Shown: piece after piece, positions 29,094 to 36,177 of the stretch | Layout of the letters: each line of letters opens with the position of its first letter | Position numbering within the stretch: position 1 is the stretch's first letter | Origin: a virus | Reading direction: 5' to 3' (one strand) | Virus record (IMG/VR): IMGVR_UViG_3300021479_000004 | Location: 1-36,731 of that record | DNA: 36,731 nucleotides | Position numbers and translations under genes: made by a program | Notes under the pieces: model-generated | What the model saw: the letters and a program-made list of their open reading frames with translations, nothing else | The model's database searches: none | Told to the model about the DNA's origin: nothing

Positions 29094-31700
29094 ATGAAAA
29101 TCAATCGAGACTTGGCGGTAGCCACCACAGTTCGTTCTGCTGGACTGAATTCCTCCGAGTCTAGTACATCTAGTCCAGAGGCCTATCGCGATTTCATCCG
29201 CCGCAAGGTTACCCTGGCCAAAGACCACGGCGTGCCCGTCGAGCCCGGGGCGATTCATCCCACCCTGCAACCGCACCAGCGTGATGTTGTGGCGTGGGCC
29301 GCCCGCGGAGGACGCCGAGCCATCTTCGCCTCGTTCGGTCTTGGTAAGACGCTCATGCAATTGGAACTGGCCCGACTGATTTGCTCCGCGGTAAGCGGGG
29401 CGAAGTCGTTGGTCGTCTGTCCGCTTGGCGTGCGCCAGGAGTTTGCCCGCGACGCCTTGAAACTCGGAATCGAAACGCGCTTCGTCCGCACGGATGATGA
29501 CGTCGCCCAGGTCGACTACATCAAAACGCAGCCTATCTTCGTGACCAATTACGAAAGCGTGCGCGAAGGGAAAATCAATGTCGCGCAGTTTGCCATGGCC
29601 AGTCTGGACGAAGCGGCCATCCTGCGATCCTTCGGCGGAACGAAAACCTACCGCGAATTCATGCGCGCCTTTGAAACAGTGAAATATCGTTTTGTGGCCA
29701 CCGCCACTCCCGACCCGAACGAGTACATCGAACTGCTGGCCTACTCCGCGTATCTCGGCATCATGGATGTCTCGCAGGCCAAGACGCGCTTTTTCAAGCG
29801 CGATTCGACGAAAGCCGACAAACTGACGCTGCACGCGCACCACGCGGATGATTTCTGGACGTGGGTCAGCTCGTGGGCCATTTTCCTGCAGAAGCCTTCC
29901 GACCTCGGCTACATCGACGAAGGCTACGCCCTCCCGGAAATGGAAATCCGCGAGCACGTGATCGAAGTGTCCGACGCGGCTGGCGGCGGAAAAGAACGCG
30001 ACGGGCAATTCCGCATGTTCCGCGACGCGGCTCATGGCGTGACGGACGCCGCGCGCGAAAAGCGCAGCACGATGCTCGCCCGCATTGCCAAGATGCGGGA
30101 GATCGTAGATGCGGCCGGTCCCGCCGAGCATTTCCTTCTGTGGCACGATCTCGAGGCCGAGCGCGAAGCCATCGAAACCGAATTGCTCTACACCGCCAGC
30201 GTTTACGGCGCGCAGCCGCTCGAGGAACGCGAGCAAATCATCATCGACTTTAGCGAGGGACGCCTGCGCAACCTGGCCGCCAAGCCGGTGCTGGCCGGCG
30301 CGGGCTGCAATTTCCAGTACCACTGCCACCGCGCCGTGTTCGTGGGCATCGGCTTCAAATTCAACGATTGGATTCAGGCCATACATCGGATCCACCGCTT
30401 CCTGCAGGCGAAGCCGGTGCGGATCGATCTGATCTATGCCAGCACGGAAAAGCGCATCCGGGATGTGCTCTTCGCCAAGTGGGACCGCTACAAAAGTCAA
30501 ACCGCGAAGATGGCCGAAATCATCCGCGAGTACGGCCTCGCGCAAAGGAGCAGCATGGAAGCCATGCATCGCACACTCTCAACCGACCGCGCCGAAATCA
30601 CCGGAGAGAATTACCGCCTGGTGCAAAACGATTCCATCGAAGAGATGCCGTCCATCGCGGACGCTTCGATTGATCTGGTGCTCACGTCCATTCCGTTTTC
30701 CACGCAATACGAATACTCGCCGAGCTATCAGGACTTCGGTCACACCGAATCGAACGCGCACTTTTTCGAGCAGATGGATTTCCTCACGCCGCATCTTTTC
30801 CGCGCGCTGCGTCCCGGCCGCCTGGCCGTGATCCACGTAAAGGATCGCATCGTACCCGGCGGCCTCACGGGCCTTGGATTCCAGACCGTCTACCCGCTGC
30901 ACGCCGATTGCATCGCGCACTATACGCGGCACGGCTTCGGCTACCTGGGAATGAAATCCATCGTCACGGATGTGGTGCGGGAAAACAATCAGACCTATCG
31001 CCTCGGCTGGACGGAGCAATGCAAGGATGCGACCAAGATGGGCGTGGGCATGCCGGAATACCTGATGCTCTTTAGGAAACCGCCCACCAGCACGGAGCGC
31101 AGCTACGCGGATACTCCCGTCGTGAAATCCAAGAAAGAGTACACGCGCGGCCGCTGGCAGGTGGACGCCCACGGATTCACCCGCTCGAATGGCGACCGTC
31201 CGCTCGCGCCGGAGGACCTGGAAGGCATTCCCCATGCGACCATCTTCAAAATGTTCCGCGAATACACGCTGAAAAATATCTACAGTTTTGAGCAGCACGT
31301 GCGTCTGGCCGAATCGCTGGACGAAAAACAGCGCCTGCCGGTTACGTTCATGCTCCTGCAGCCCGCCTCGTGGTCCCCGGAAGTGTGGACCGACGTGGCC
31401 CGCATGCGCACACTGAACATGCTGCAAGCCCAGAAAGGCAAACAAATGCATCTTTGCCCGATGCAGTTTGACATCGCCAATCGCGTGATCGCGCAATTCT
31501 CCATGCCGGGCGAAACGGTGCTTGACCCATTCTCTGGAATCGGCACGGTGCCCATGTGCGCCGTGGCCCTCGGCCGGAAAGCCATCGGTATCGAACTCTG
31601 CCGCTCCTATTTCCTGGACGGCGCCACGTACACCGAAATGGCCGCGCAAAAGTTGAAATCCCCCTCACTCCTGAATTTCACGGAAGCGGAATCCGCCTAA
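29094..31700 (+). CDS. SNF2-type helicase fused to a DNA adenine/cytosine-N4 methylase
   Basis: 868 residues. Helicase half: Q-like LQPHQRDVVAWAA (58-70), Walker A SFGLGKTL (80-87), Walker B SLDEAA (170-175), motif III ATATP (202-206), motif VI QAIHRIHR (about 428). Methylase half: catalytic-type SIPF (about 531-534, a variant of SPPF), and SAM motif DPFSGIGTVP (about 811-820) with IGIELCRSY. The motif order IV then I marks a beta-class N4/N6 methylase. Such helicase-methylase fusions are common in phages and are presumed to protect DNA or modify replication. The gene is full length with no frameshift. Confidence 0.85.
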   Translation: MKINRDLAVATTVRSAGLNSSESSTSSPEAYRDFIRRKVTLAKDHGVPVEPGAIHPTLQPHQRDVVAWAARGGRRAIFASFGLGKTLMQLELARLICSAVSGAKSLVVCPLGVRQEFARDALKLGIETRFVRTDDDVAQVDYIKTQPIFVTNYESVREGKINVAQFAMASLDEAAILRSFGGTKTYREFMRAFETVKYRFVATATPDPNEYIELLAYSAYLGIMDVSQAKTRFFKRDSTKADKLTLHAHHADDFWTWVSSWAIFLQKPSDLGYIDEGYALPEMEIREHVIEVSDAAGGGKERDGQFRMFRDAAHGVTDAAREKRSTMLARIAKMREIVDAAGPAEHFLLWHDLEAEREAIETELLYTASVYGAQPLEEREQIIIDFSEGRLRNLAAKPVLAGAGCNFQYHCHRAVFVGIGFKFNDWIQAIHRIHRFLQAKPVRIDLIYASTEKRIRDVLFAKWDRYKSQTAKMAEIIREYGLAQRSSMEAMHRTLSTDRAEITGENYRLVQNDSIEEMPSIADASIDLVLTSIPFSTQYEYSPSYQDFGHTESNAHFFEQMDFLTPHLFRALRPGRLAVIHVKDRIVPGGLTGLGFQTVYPLHADCIAHYTRHGFGYLGMKSIVTDVVRENNQTYRLGWTEQCKDATKMGVGMPEYLMLFRKPPTSTERSYADTPVVKSKKEYTRGRWQVDAHGFTRSNGDRPLAPEDLEGIPHATIFKMFREYTLKNIYSFEQHVRLAESLDEKQRLPVTFMLLQPASWSPEVWTDVARMRTLNMLQAQKGKQMHLCPMQFDIANRVIAQFSMPGETVLDPFSGIGTVPMCAVALGRKAIGIELCRSYFLDGATYTEMAAQKLKSPSLLNFTEAESA

Positions 31701-31778
31701 ACTTTAAACTTTAGTACCAGCCTCACGGTACTCCAGGACTATTACGCCCAACCCGCCCGGCGCGCGATCCTCTGTGAC

Positions 31779-31970
31779 ATGGACCCTTCACAAAAACAGT
31801 TCAGGGCAAGCACCGCAGAGAACTCTCCCTTACTTGCGCCGGAAGAGCATGCCTGGATCGAGCAATTGACCGGGAAAACCCTGACCAACGAGGAAGCGCA
31901 GACCCTCTTGCGCGAAGCGAAACTCACCGCATCCTGGGAGGATATCTATGGCAAGCGCCGGTCAGCTTAA
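31779..31970 (+). CDS. Small acidic protein at the end of the rightward half
   Basis: 63 residues. The middle (LLAPEEHAWIEQLTGKTLT, then NEEAQTLLREAKL) is helical and charged. No clear ribosome site. It ends inside hairpin repeat copy 8. Upstream, AGTACC (31713-31718) and GGTACT (31727-31732) form a small hairpin just after the helicase-methylase. No family recognised. Confidence 0.5.
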   Translation: MDPSQKQFRASTAENSPLLAPEEHAWIEQLTGKTLTNEEAQTLLREAKLTASWEDIYGKRRSA

Positions 31971-32004
31971 CCGCAAAAGCGCCCCTTACCGGGGCCTTTT
32001 GCTC
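31968..32004 (-). repeat. Junction hairpin repeat, copy 8 (convergence point)
   Basis: Minus orientation, arms AAAAGGCCCC and GGGGCGCTTTT, loop GGTAA, flank GCGGTTAAGCTGA. It lies where the two half-genomes meet and overlaps the last codon of 31779-31970. A bidirectional terminator is the simplest reading here. The next 88 bases up to 32092 hold no gene that I can support. Confidence 0.8.
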
Positions 32005-32092
32005 GAGTGGCTCGTTAACCTGATTTGTCCACCGGTGGAAACGCTACTAGGCGAGAAAAATCGAAGGATGAAGTCCGTGCGTCAGGTCGCGG

Positions 32093-32479
32093 CTATTCCC
32101 CAAAGTCGTTCAGGATATCCGCAAAGGCGCTGGTAAAATTCTGGCAGTGCTGCGCGAACAGTTCCGGGCTGGTGATGATTTTGTTGTGCCCGGGCAGGTT
32201 CGATTCCGCCCACAGCAGGATGGACTTCTGCACGAGGGGCGCGGCGGCCGTCAGCTTGGCCGATCCGGTCTTGGCTCCCGCGATCGAGGGATACATGGCC
32301 TCGGCCGTGGAAACGATTCCAGCGAACGTGTTCAGGTCGCCCGCCACGGTGGTCACTTCCGCGCCCAACTTCCCGGGGATCAATCCGAGCAACTGACTGA
32401 TGAACGGAAACCCCATAATCTTCGTGATGTCCGAAGCCGCGCCCGCCAGAAAGATGCCGATCTTCTTTAGAACGCTCAT
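32093..32479 (-). CDS. Hypothetical late protein, last gene of the leftward transcript
   Basis: 128 residues, hydrophobic to neutral. It has segments GIFLAGAASDITKIMGFPFI and LLGLIPGKLGAEVTTVAG, then a helical part ending FTSAFADILNDFGE. Small proteins of this general look occur near phage lysis genes, but I cannot assign one. GGGGGA precedes the ATG. The palindrome 32495-32511 lies directly upstream. Confidence 0.65.
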   Translation of the reverse strand: MSVLKKIGIFLAGAASDITKIMGFPFISQLLGLIPGKLGAEVTTVAGDLNTFAGIVSTAEAMYPSIAGAKTGSAKLTAAAPLVQKSILLWAESNLPGHNKIITSPELFAQHCQNFTSAFADILNDFGE

Positions 32480-32494
32480 TGTTTTTTATCCCCC

Positions 32495-32511
32495 GCGCAC
32501 TCTATGTGCGC
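32495..32511. promoter_or_regulatory. Palindrome GCGCAC-TCTAT-GTGCGC, candidate operator
   Basis: Second full copy of the palindrome seen at 8983-8999. It is 15 nt upstream of the start of 32093-32479. The two copies differ by one base in the centre. Confidence 0.5.
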
Positions 32512-32520
32512 TTCGCTCAA

Positions 32521-32558
32521 AGGCTGCCGCGCTAGTCGGAATGTTAACGCGGCAGCCT
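32521..32558. terminator. 11-bp hairpin after the lysis genes
   Basis: AGGCTGCCGCG (32521-32531) pairs perfectly with CGCGGCAGCCT (32548-32558) across a 16-nt loop. It lies between the stop of 32591-32710 and the start of 32093-32479 on the minus strand, followed by TTTGAG. Probably a terminator that separates the last gene from the lysis block. Confidence 0.6.
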
Positions 32559-32590
32559 AGTTTCTCCCCTCAGCAAGTGAGCCGATGCTA

Positions 32591-32710
32591 TCACGGAATG
32601 TGATGGCAGTGGAATAGAGCCAAAACCAAACGGTACAAGAGCCAAAGCGCGAATCCCGCAAACAAGGCTCCGGAAATCCCGCGCGATATTGCTTCGATTT
32701 TGTCAATCAT
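32591..32710 (-). CDS. 39-residue single-span membrane protein
   Basis: Reads MIDKIEAISRGISGALFAG, then a hydrophobic segment FALWLLYRLVLALF and a His/Cys end. The ATG overlaps the stop of the preceding minus-strand frame as ATGA. A very short membrane protein just after a lysozyme could be a holin or holin regulator, but this is by position only. Confidence 0.55.
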   Translation of the reverse strand: MIDKIEAISRGISGALFAGFALWLLYRLVLALFHCHHIP

Positions 32711-32931
32711 CCGAGTACTTGCATCGTCAGCCATTCGAGGGCGCCGAGGATCATTACCGCTAGGAGCGCGCCCGCCGCCGCCACGGCCAACCCAAAAATC
32801 GCGCCAACAAGCAAAACAGCGGCACCGCGTAAAGAAGCGCGGCGAAAAACAGAACGAGCGCGGCGAGGGCGTACACGGATGGATCGTACAGCACGTAGCG
32901 CGCGAATTCCTTGAAAAGATGCACGGATCAC
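32707..32931 (-). CDS. Arg-rich plus membrane-helix protein overlapping 32760-32924
   Basis: 74 residues if started at GTG 32931, which overlaps the lysozyme stop as GTGA. The first 35 residues are very Arg-rich. The rest is one or two membrane helices (AAVLLVGAIFGLAVAAAGAL, then LAVMILGALEWL). Its stop overlaps the start of 32591-32710. It shares bases with 32760-32924 in another frame, so either the Arg-rich part is not translated (a later start) or the region codes twice. Confidence 0.42.
   Translation of the reverse strand: MIRASFQGIRALRAVRSIRVRPRRARSVFRRASLRGAAVLLVGAIFGLAVAAAGALLAVMILGALEWLTMQVLG
32760..32924 (-). CDS. 54-residue membrane protein with basic tail
   Basis: GTG 32924 lies 3 nt after the lysozyme stop. 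The sequence HLFKEFARYVLYDPSVYALA leads into a membrane segment (ALVLFFAALLYAVPLFCLL) and ends WRRRARS. It looks more like a natural protein than the overlapping frame. Candidate holin or spanin-like factor next to the lysozyme. Confidence 0.5.
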   Translation of the reverse strand: MHLFKEFARYVLYDPSVYALAALVLFFAALLYAVPLFCLLARFLGWPWRRRARS

Positions 32932-33347
32932 ACCCAGGCGCCAGTGCGCATTTGCTGTTCGAGCCTCACGGCCCGGTCTCCCACTTGCCGCGCCCATTCG
33001 GAATCCCTCATTTCATTCGCCGCGGTTTCCCAATCGCCGACTCGCGCCGCCTGCAAAAACTTTGTAAATCCCTTCATCTTTGTCACGCCGAGATTGAATG
33101 CCATGTTCAGAATCACGGAACTGCGCTCCGCGCCGATATCCTCGACCCAAGGCAGCTCAACATTCAATTCGTCGATCACATCGTTGATATCCTCTTCGAG
33201 AATGAAATCGATGGCGGCGTCGGAGAGTCCTTTGTCGGTAAGGTTGTGCCCCACGCCGATGGTCAATTTCCCGGCAGTGTCCGTGTACGGAAATTTCCGC
33301 ACATCCTCGTCGCGGCGAAGCTGGCTGTAAATGTCGGTTACGGGCAT
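32928..33347 (-). CDS. T4-type lysozyme (GH24 endolysin)
   Basis: 139 residues from ATG 33347. Glu14, Asp23 and Thr29 (LRRDEDVRKFPYTDTAGKL, then TIGVGH) have exactly the spacing of Glu11, Asp20 and Thr26 in T4 lysozyme. The rest follows the family: NMAFNLGVTKMKGF, then WARQVGDRAVRLEQQM. It cleaves peptidoglycan between MurNAc and GlcNAc. No signal peptide, so a holin is needed; tiny membrane proteins follow at once. The frame is open upstream to 33431, but that part lies inside 33338-33757. Confidence 0.9.
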   Translation of the reverse strand: MPVTDIYSQLRRDEDVRKFPYTDTAGKLTIGVGHNLTDKGLSDAAIDFILEEDINDVIDELNVELPWVEDIGAERSSVILNMAFNLGVTKMKGFTKFLQAARVGDWETAANEMRDSEWARQVGDRAVRLEQQMRTGAWV

Positions 33348-33757
33348 TGTGAATCCAATCGTGGCGTGGGAAGTGTACCGTAACTTGCCCAGCGAACGAT
33401 CCAGCAAAATTCCTCGTGCGTGGCTTTCCACTGCCGGCGATAGCGATGCGCGATGAAGGCCAGGTACGCGCGCCCGCGGTCGCTCAGTTGCGATTTTTCA
33501 GGATGAAGGCCGTTGACGAATCGCTTGTGTGAATAGCCCGGAAGAAACGAGACGTTGGCCTGCAATTTGCGGACGATGCCTTGCTCGATCGCGTCCATCG
33601 GCGTGCAAGGAAGTTTTTTGCGGGGAACGACCTTTGCTACTGCGGTACGGGATTCGCTTTCGCTACTGTCCGTCCTGATTCGCGCAGGTCCCCTATCACC
33701 CATGTGCCTCTCTGGCGTTGGGGTATCGAGAATCTCGTGGCCAAACAAATCGAGCAC
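33338..33757 (-). CDS. Hypothetical basic protein before the lysozyme
   Basis: 139 residues from GTG 33757, with GGAG 5 nt upstream. The N-terminal 50 residues are polar. The second half is compact and basic: VVPRKKLPCTPMDAIEQGIV, then GYSHKRFVNGLHPEKSQLSD, then a Trp-rich end (QWKATHEEFCWIVRWASYG). Its end overlaps the lysozyme start. No family recognised. It could bind nucleic acid. Confidence 0.6.
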   Translation of the reverse strand: MLDLFGHEILDTPTPERHMGDRGPARIRTDSSESESRTAVAKVVPRKKLPCTPMDAIEQGIVRKLQANVSFLPGYSHKRFVNGLHPEKSQLSDRGRAYLAFIAHRYRRQWKATHEEFCWIVRWASYGTLPTPRLDSQCP

Positions 33758-33759
33758 GG

Positions 33760-33987
33760 CTACTCCAAATACTCCGGACCATCTGGCGCGAGCACTACCG
33801 TTTTGAATTTATCCGCGAGCGCGGTTTGAACTAAGTGCACATCGGCTACCGTGGTGCGGGAAAAATGATAAGGAGTAGATGCGGTTGGCGGATCGCCCAT
33901 ATAAACGATTCGATTTCCGGGCAACGTACGCATCTGTTCCACGATGCCCTTTCCCATCCACTGATGCGTTCTGATTTTGTATTCCAT
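33760..33987 (-). CDS. Small hypothetical protein
   Basis: 75 residues, mixed alpha/beta (GIVEQMRTLPGNRIVYMGDP, then TVADVHLVQTALADKFKTVV). Its stop lies directly before the ribosome site of the next gene. The ATG has no near ribosome site (CTCCCGCC upstream). The stretch MGDPPTASTPYHF is followed by VADVHLVQTAL. No family that I can name. Confidence 0.55.
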   Translation of the reverse strand: MEYKIRTHQWMGKGIVEQMRTLPGNRIVYMGDPPTASTPYHFSRTTVADVHLVQTALADKFKTVVLAPDGPEYLE

Positions 33988-33999
33988 GGCGGGAGACTA

Positions 34000-34566
34000 T
34001 CACTCCAAGAGGCTAAAAACAATCCATCCGGCCACTACCACCGCGCCGATCCATAGGGCTGTGCCGAGCGACCAGCCTTGCGGCAGCACGCTCGCCGCGT
34101 CCACGGGCGTCCCGTCAGCGGCAGTCGCGCCCGGCAAGGGCGCGCTATTCAGAGCCACGCTGTACTGGCTCTGAATGTTGGAAACGATCGTTTGCACGTA
34201 GTCCTGCGTCTCGAGTGGGGCGTAATTCATCCAGCCGGCGCCGTGCGCGGCGATCGCCGCGTCCATGTTGCCCGGACCCCAGTTGTACGCGCCCAGGGCT
34301 TCCGCCACGTTCCCCGAATAGCGCGCCAGCATCTGGGCCAGGTATTGCACGCCGCCCTGAATGTTTTGCGTGGGATCGGTGGGATCGACGCCCAGGTCCG
34401 CCGCCGTCGCCGGCATCAACTGAAAAATCCCGATCGCGCCGGCCGGGCTCACGGCGGATTCGTTCAAGCCCGATTCCTGCATGGCCACTTCCAGCGCCAG
34501 CCGAGGATCCACGCCATAAGCCGCAGCGGTGGAAAGAATCAGCGCGGAAATATCGGAGGAAGTCAT
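34000..34566 (-). CDS. Lytic transglycosylase with C-terminal membrane anchor
   Basis: 188 residues from ATG 34566 (ATGA overlap with 34563-34793). SLT-type motifs are in order: catalytic Glu31 in LEVAMQESGLN, then AGAIGIFQLMPATAADLG, then YNWGPGNMDAA. A linker and one membrane helix (LGTALWIGAVVVAGWIVF) end the protein. It cleaves peptidoglycan to an anhydro product. Membrane-bound transglycosylases in virions help PRD1-type phages cross the cell wall on entry, and the anchor fits that role. It is distinct from the lysozyme used for release. Confidence 0.87.
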   Translation of the reverse strand: MTSSDISALILSTAAAYGVDPRLALEVAMQESGLNESAVSPAGAIGIFQLMPATAADLGVDPTDPTQNIQGGVQYLAQMLARYSGNVAEALGAYNWGPGNMDAAIAAHGAGWMNYAPLETQDYVQTIVSNIQSQYSVALNSAPLPGATAADGTPVDAASVLPQGWSLGTALWIGAVVVAGWIVFSLLE

Positions 34567-34793
34567 GGCGGAGTGATTGGTGACTGATGAGTAGTAAGTA
34601 GTGACGCAGGCATGATCGAGACTGTGTATCCCTCGTTTGCTGCGTGCCAAATACATTCCATGTGATGAATGCTTCCAATGAGATATTTCGGATGATTCGA
34701 GGAAACGATGGATACTTCGAATTTATCCGAAAATTGGCCAACGATGCGGCAAACGATGACTCGCACGCCGTTCGGTTTTAGGTCACCACTCAC
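34563..34793 (-). CDS. Small hypothetical protein between heptamer arrays
   Basis: 76 residues from GTG 34793, with GAGGAG 6-7 nt upstream. The core (VRVIVCRIVGQFSDKFEVSI, then YLIGSIHHMECIWHAANEG) is compact. The first codons and the last 12 are encoded by heptamer arrays. The stop overlaps the transglycosylase start as ATGA. No family recognised. Confidence 0.52.
   Translation of the reverse strand: MSGDLKPNGVRVIVCRIVGQFSDKFEVSIVSSNHPKYLIGSIHHMECIWHAANEGYTVSIMPASLLTTHQSPITPP
34571..34605. repeat. Degenerate heptamer array
   Basis: Units GAGTGAT, TGGTGAC, TGATGAG, TAGTAAG, TAGTGAC in the 3' end of 34563-34793. A shorter one (TCACCACTCACCAGTCAC) lies at 34783-34800 near that gene's start, so the gene is bracketed by arrays. 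Confidence 0.6.
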
Positions 34794-34796
34794 CAG

Positions 34797-35021
34797 TCAC
34801 TCCTCGTCATCGTCGGTCCACTCCGGGATTTCGTCCACTTCCTCGGCCACTTCGATCACGCCTTTATATCCGCGTTTCAGGGCCGGGCCAAACGCATGGC
34901 AGCCCGCCGCGTGTTCGTCGCGTAAGTGCTCGCATTCCTCTAGGGTATCCCCGAAGAACATGTGCCGCACGCGGATGGTCCCGTCCGCTTCCAGCTTGTC
35001 AACAGTGAGTTGGATCGCCAT
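34797..35021 (-). CDS. Small acidic protein
   Basis: 74 residues from ATG 35021 (TGATG overlap). N-terminal beta segment AIQLTVDKLEADGTIRVRHM, then a helix with FFGDTLEECEHLRDEHAAGC, and a very acidic end (EIPEWTDDDEE). Two cysteines and several His could bind a metal. No family recognised. Confidence 0.65.
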   Translation of the reverse strand: MAIQLTVDKLEADGTIRVRHMFFGDTLEECEHLRDEHAAGCHAFGPALKRGYKGVIEVAEEVDEIPEWTDDDEE

Positions 35022-35179
35022 CAGATTGACTTCCACCAGGCCACAAGGCATCCGCTGGCGGCGATCAGAATCGGGATGCACAGAAACGCCCGCCCAGAGA
35101 AGTGTCCCGATACGGTCAGTGCCATCGTAAACAAGAGTAGCGCAGAGAAAACCGCCGCCAGTTTGTCCGCGTTGCCCAT
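35021..35179 (-). CDS. 52-residue two-span membrane protein
   Basis: It starts at a TGATG overlap with the glycosyltransferase stop and ends at a TGATG overlap with the next start. Two hydrophobic segments (LAAVFSALLLFTMALTV and RAFLCIPILIAASGCLV) are joined by a short loop. The end is AWWKSI. A holin-like hairpin layout, although it is far from the lysozyme. Confidence 0.65.
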   Translation of the reverse strand: MGNADKLAAVFSALLLFTMALTVSGHFSGRAFLCIPILIAASGCLVAWWKSI

Positions 35180-36177
35180 CACCGCGCGGCCCCGTGGCGC
35201 TTTGCGTAATCTTCGCGCTTTTTCCAGTCACGATATGGCCCGACGTGGCTATGCGGGCCGGCATGCCCCATCACGAGCGCACACGGCTGGTGATCCTGCG
35301 GCGCGATCCCGTCGCACGGCTGCAAATCGTTCGTGAGTCGCACATCCACGACGTCGGGTGAACGAAGGGCTTGCCCTGAGTCGGTCCGGCGGGATGTATG
35401 AAGGGTGCCGTATTCCGCGAGCCATGCGTCGAGCGGCATGTTGCCAAGCTGAAATCCGTTATGAGGCTGAGTGAATTCGTCCAGTCCCATCAGGTTCGCG
35501 CCCTGCGGGCCGAGTCCGGCGCGGACCTGTTCCAGCTTTTTTTGCAGCGGCAGCCGGTGCGTATGCCATGCGTACACGCCCTGATCGTTCGATTGGCGCA
35601 TCATTTCCGCCACGGTGGTGAATTTCAGGCCATAGCGCGCGATGTTCAGCGAAAGCGTGTAATCGTCGATCAAGTGCCCCGGAACAATTCCCGCTTGGCG
35701 CTCCACCACGATCGGCCGGATTTCCTCAAGGATTTTCTCCACGCACGCCCCGTCGAAATAGTGCTCGCCAAACGGGTGCCACAAATCCATGCACCAATCG
35801 CTGGCCGCGGCAAACCAGTTCGCCGCGCCGATGTCCCGTCCATCCCGTCGAAAATAATCATTCGATTTGAAGCGGTTGATGCAGTGGTCGCGATGGTAGT
35901 GCGCCACGGTGTCTTTGCGCAGGCGCTCCGTGACGTCAAACATGTCCGGGAAAATCACGGCGTCGGAATCGACGTACACGTTCCAATCGTTCGCCGCGCC
36001 CAGGTAAAAGATTTGCAGCTTTTCGTACACCACGGGCATTTCCGGGAAGCGCCGTTCATTGATGATCTGGAAATCCGCGCCAATCTTCCGCGCGTAGGCC
36101 AGCAGCAAGGGATACGTCAGCTCGCACAGCTCCGGAGCGTAGTTCCCGATGTTCAAAGTCCACAGCGTTTTTCTCAT
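35179..36177 (-). CDS. GT-A family glycosyltransferase
   Basis: 332 residues. It opens with a strand, TLWTLNIGNYAPELCE, and a helix, then ADFQIINERRFPEMPVVYEK. The metal-binding DxD is at residues 70-72 in NVYVDSDAVIFPDMF. The body, with WCMDLWHPFGEHYFDGACVE then DDYTLSLNIARYGLKF and a late WHTHRL, fits galactosyl/mannosyl-transferase-like GT-A enzymes. The last 50 residues carry a separate Cys/His stretch (CALVMGHAGPHSH). It may glycosylate virion proteins or host surface. Its start overlaps 36174-36380. Confidence 0.75.
   Translation of the reverse strand: MRKTLWTLNIGNYAPELCELTYPLLLAYARKIGADFQIINERRFPEMPVVYEKLQIFYLGAANDWNVYVDSDAVIFPDMFDVTERLRKDTVAHYHRDHCINRFKSNDYFRRDGRDIGAANWFAAASDWCMDLWHPFGEHYFDGACVEKILEEIRPIVVERQAGIVPGHLIDDYTLSLNIARYGLKFTTVAEMMRQSNDQGVYAWHTHRLPLQKKLEQVRAGLGPQGANLMGLDEFTQPHNGFQLGNMPLDAWLAEYGTLHTSRRTDSGQALRSPDVVDVRLTNDLQPCDGIAPQDHQPCALVMGHAGPHSHVGPYRDWKKREDYAKRHGAAR

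Noticed and set aside
29085-30569. Long minus-strand ORF (494 codons) opposite the helicase-methylase
   Set aside because: Antisense shadow. The plus strand carries clear helicase motifs over the same bases.
31948-32136. Plus-strand ORF running through hairpin repeat copy 8
   Set aside because: Most of it is repeat sequence plus the antisense of 32093-32479. No protein-like composition.
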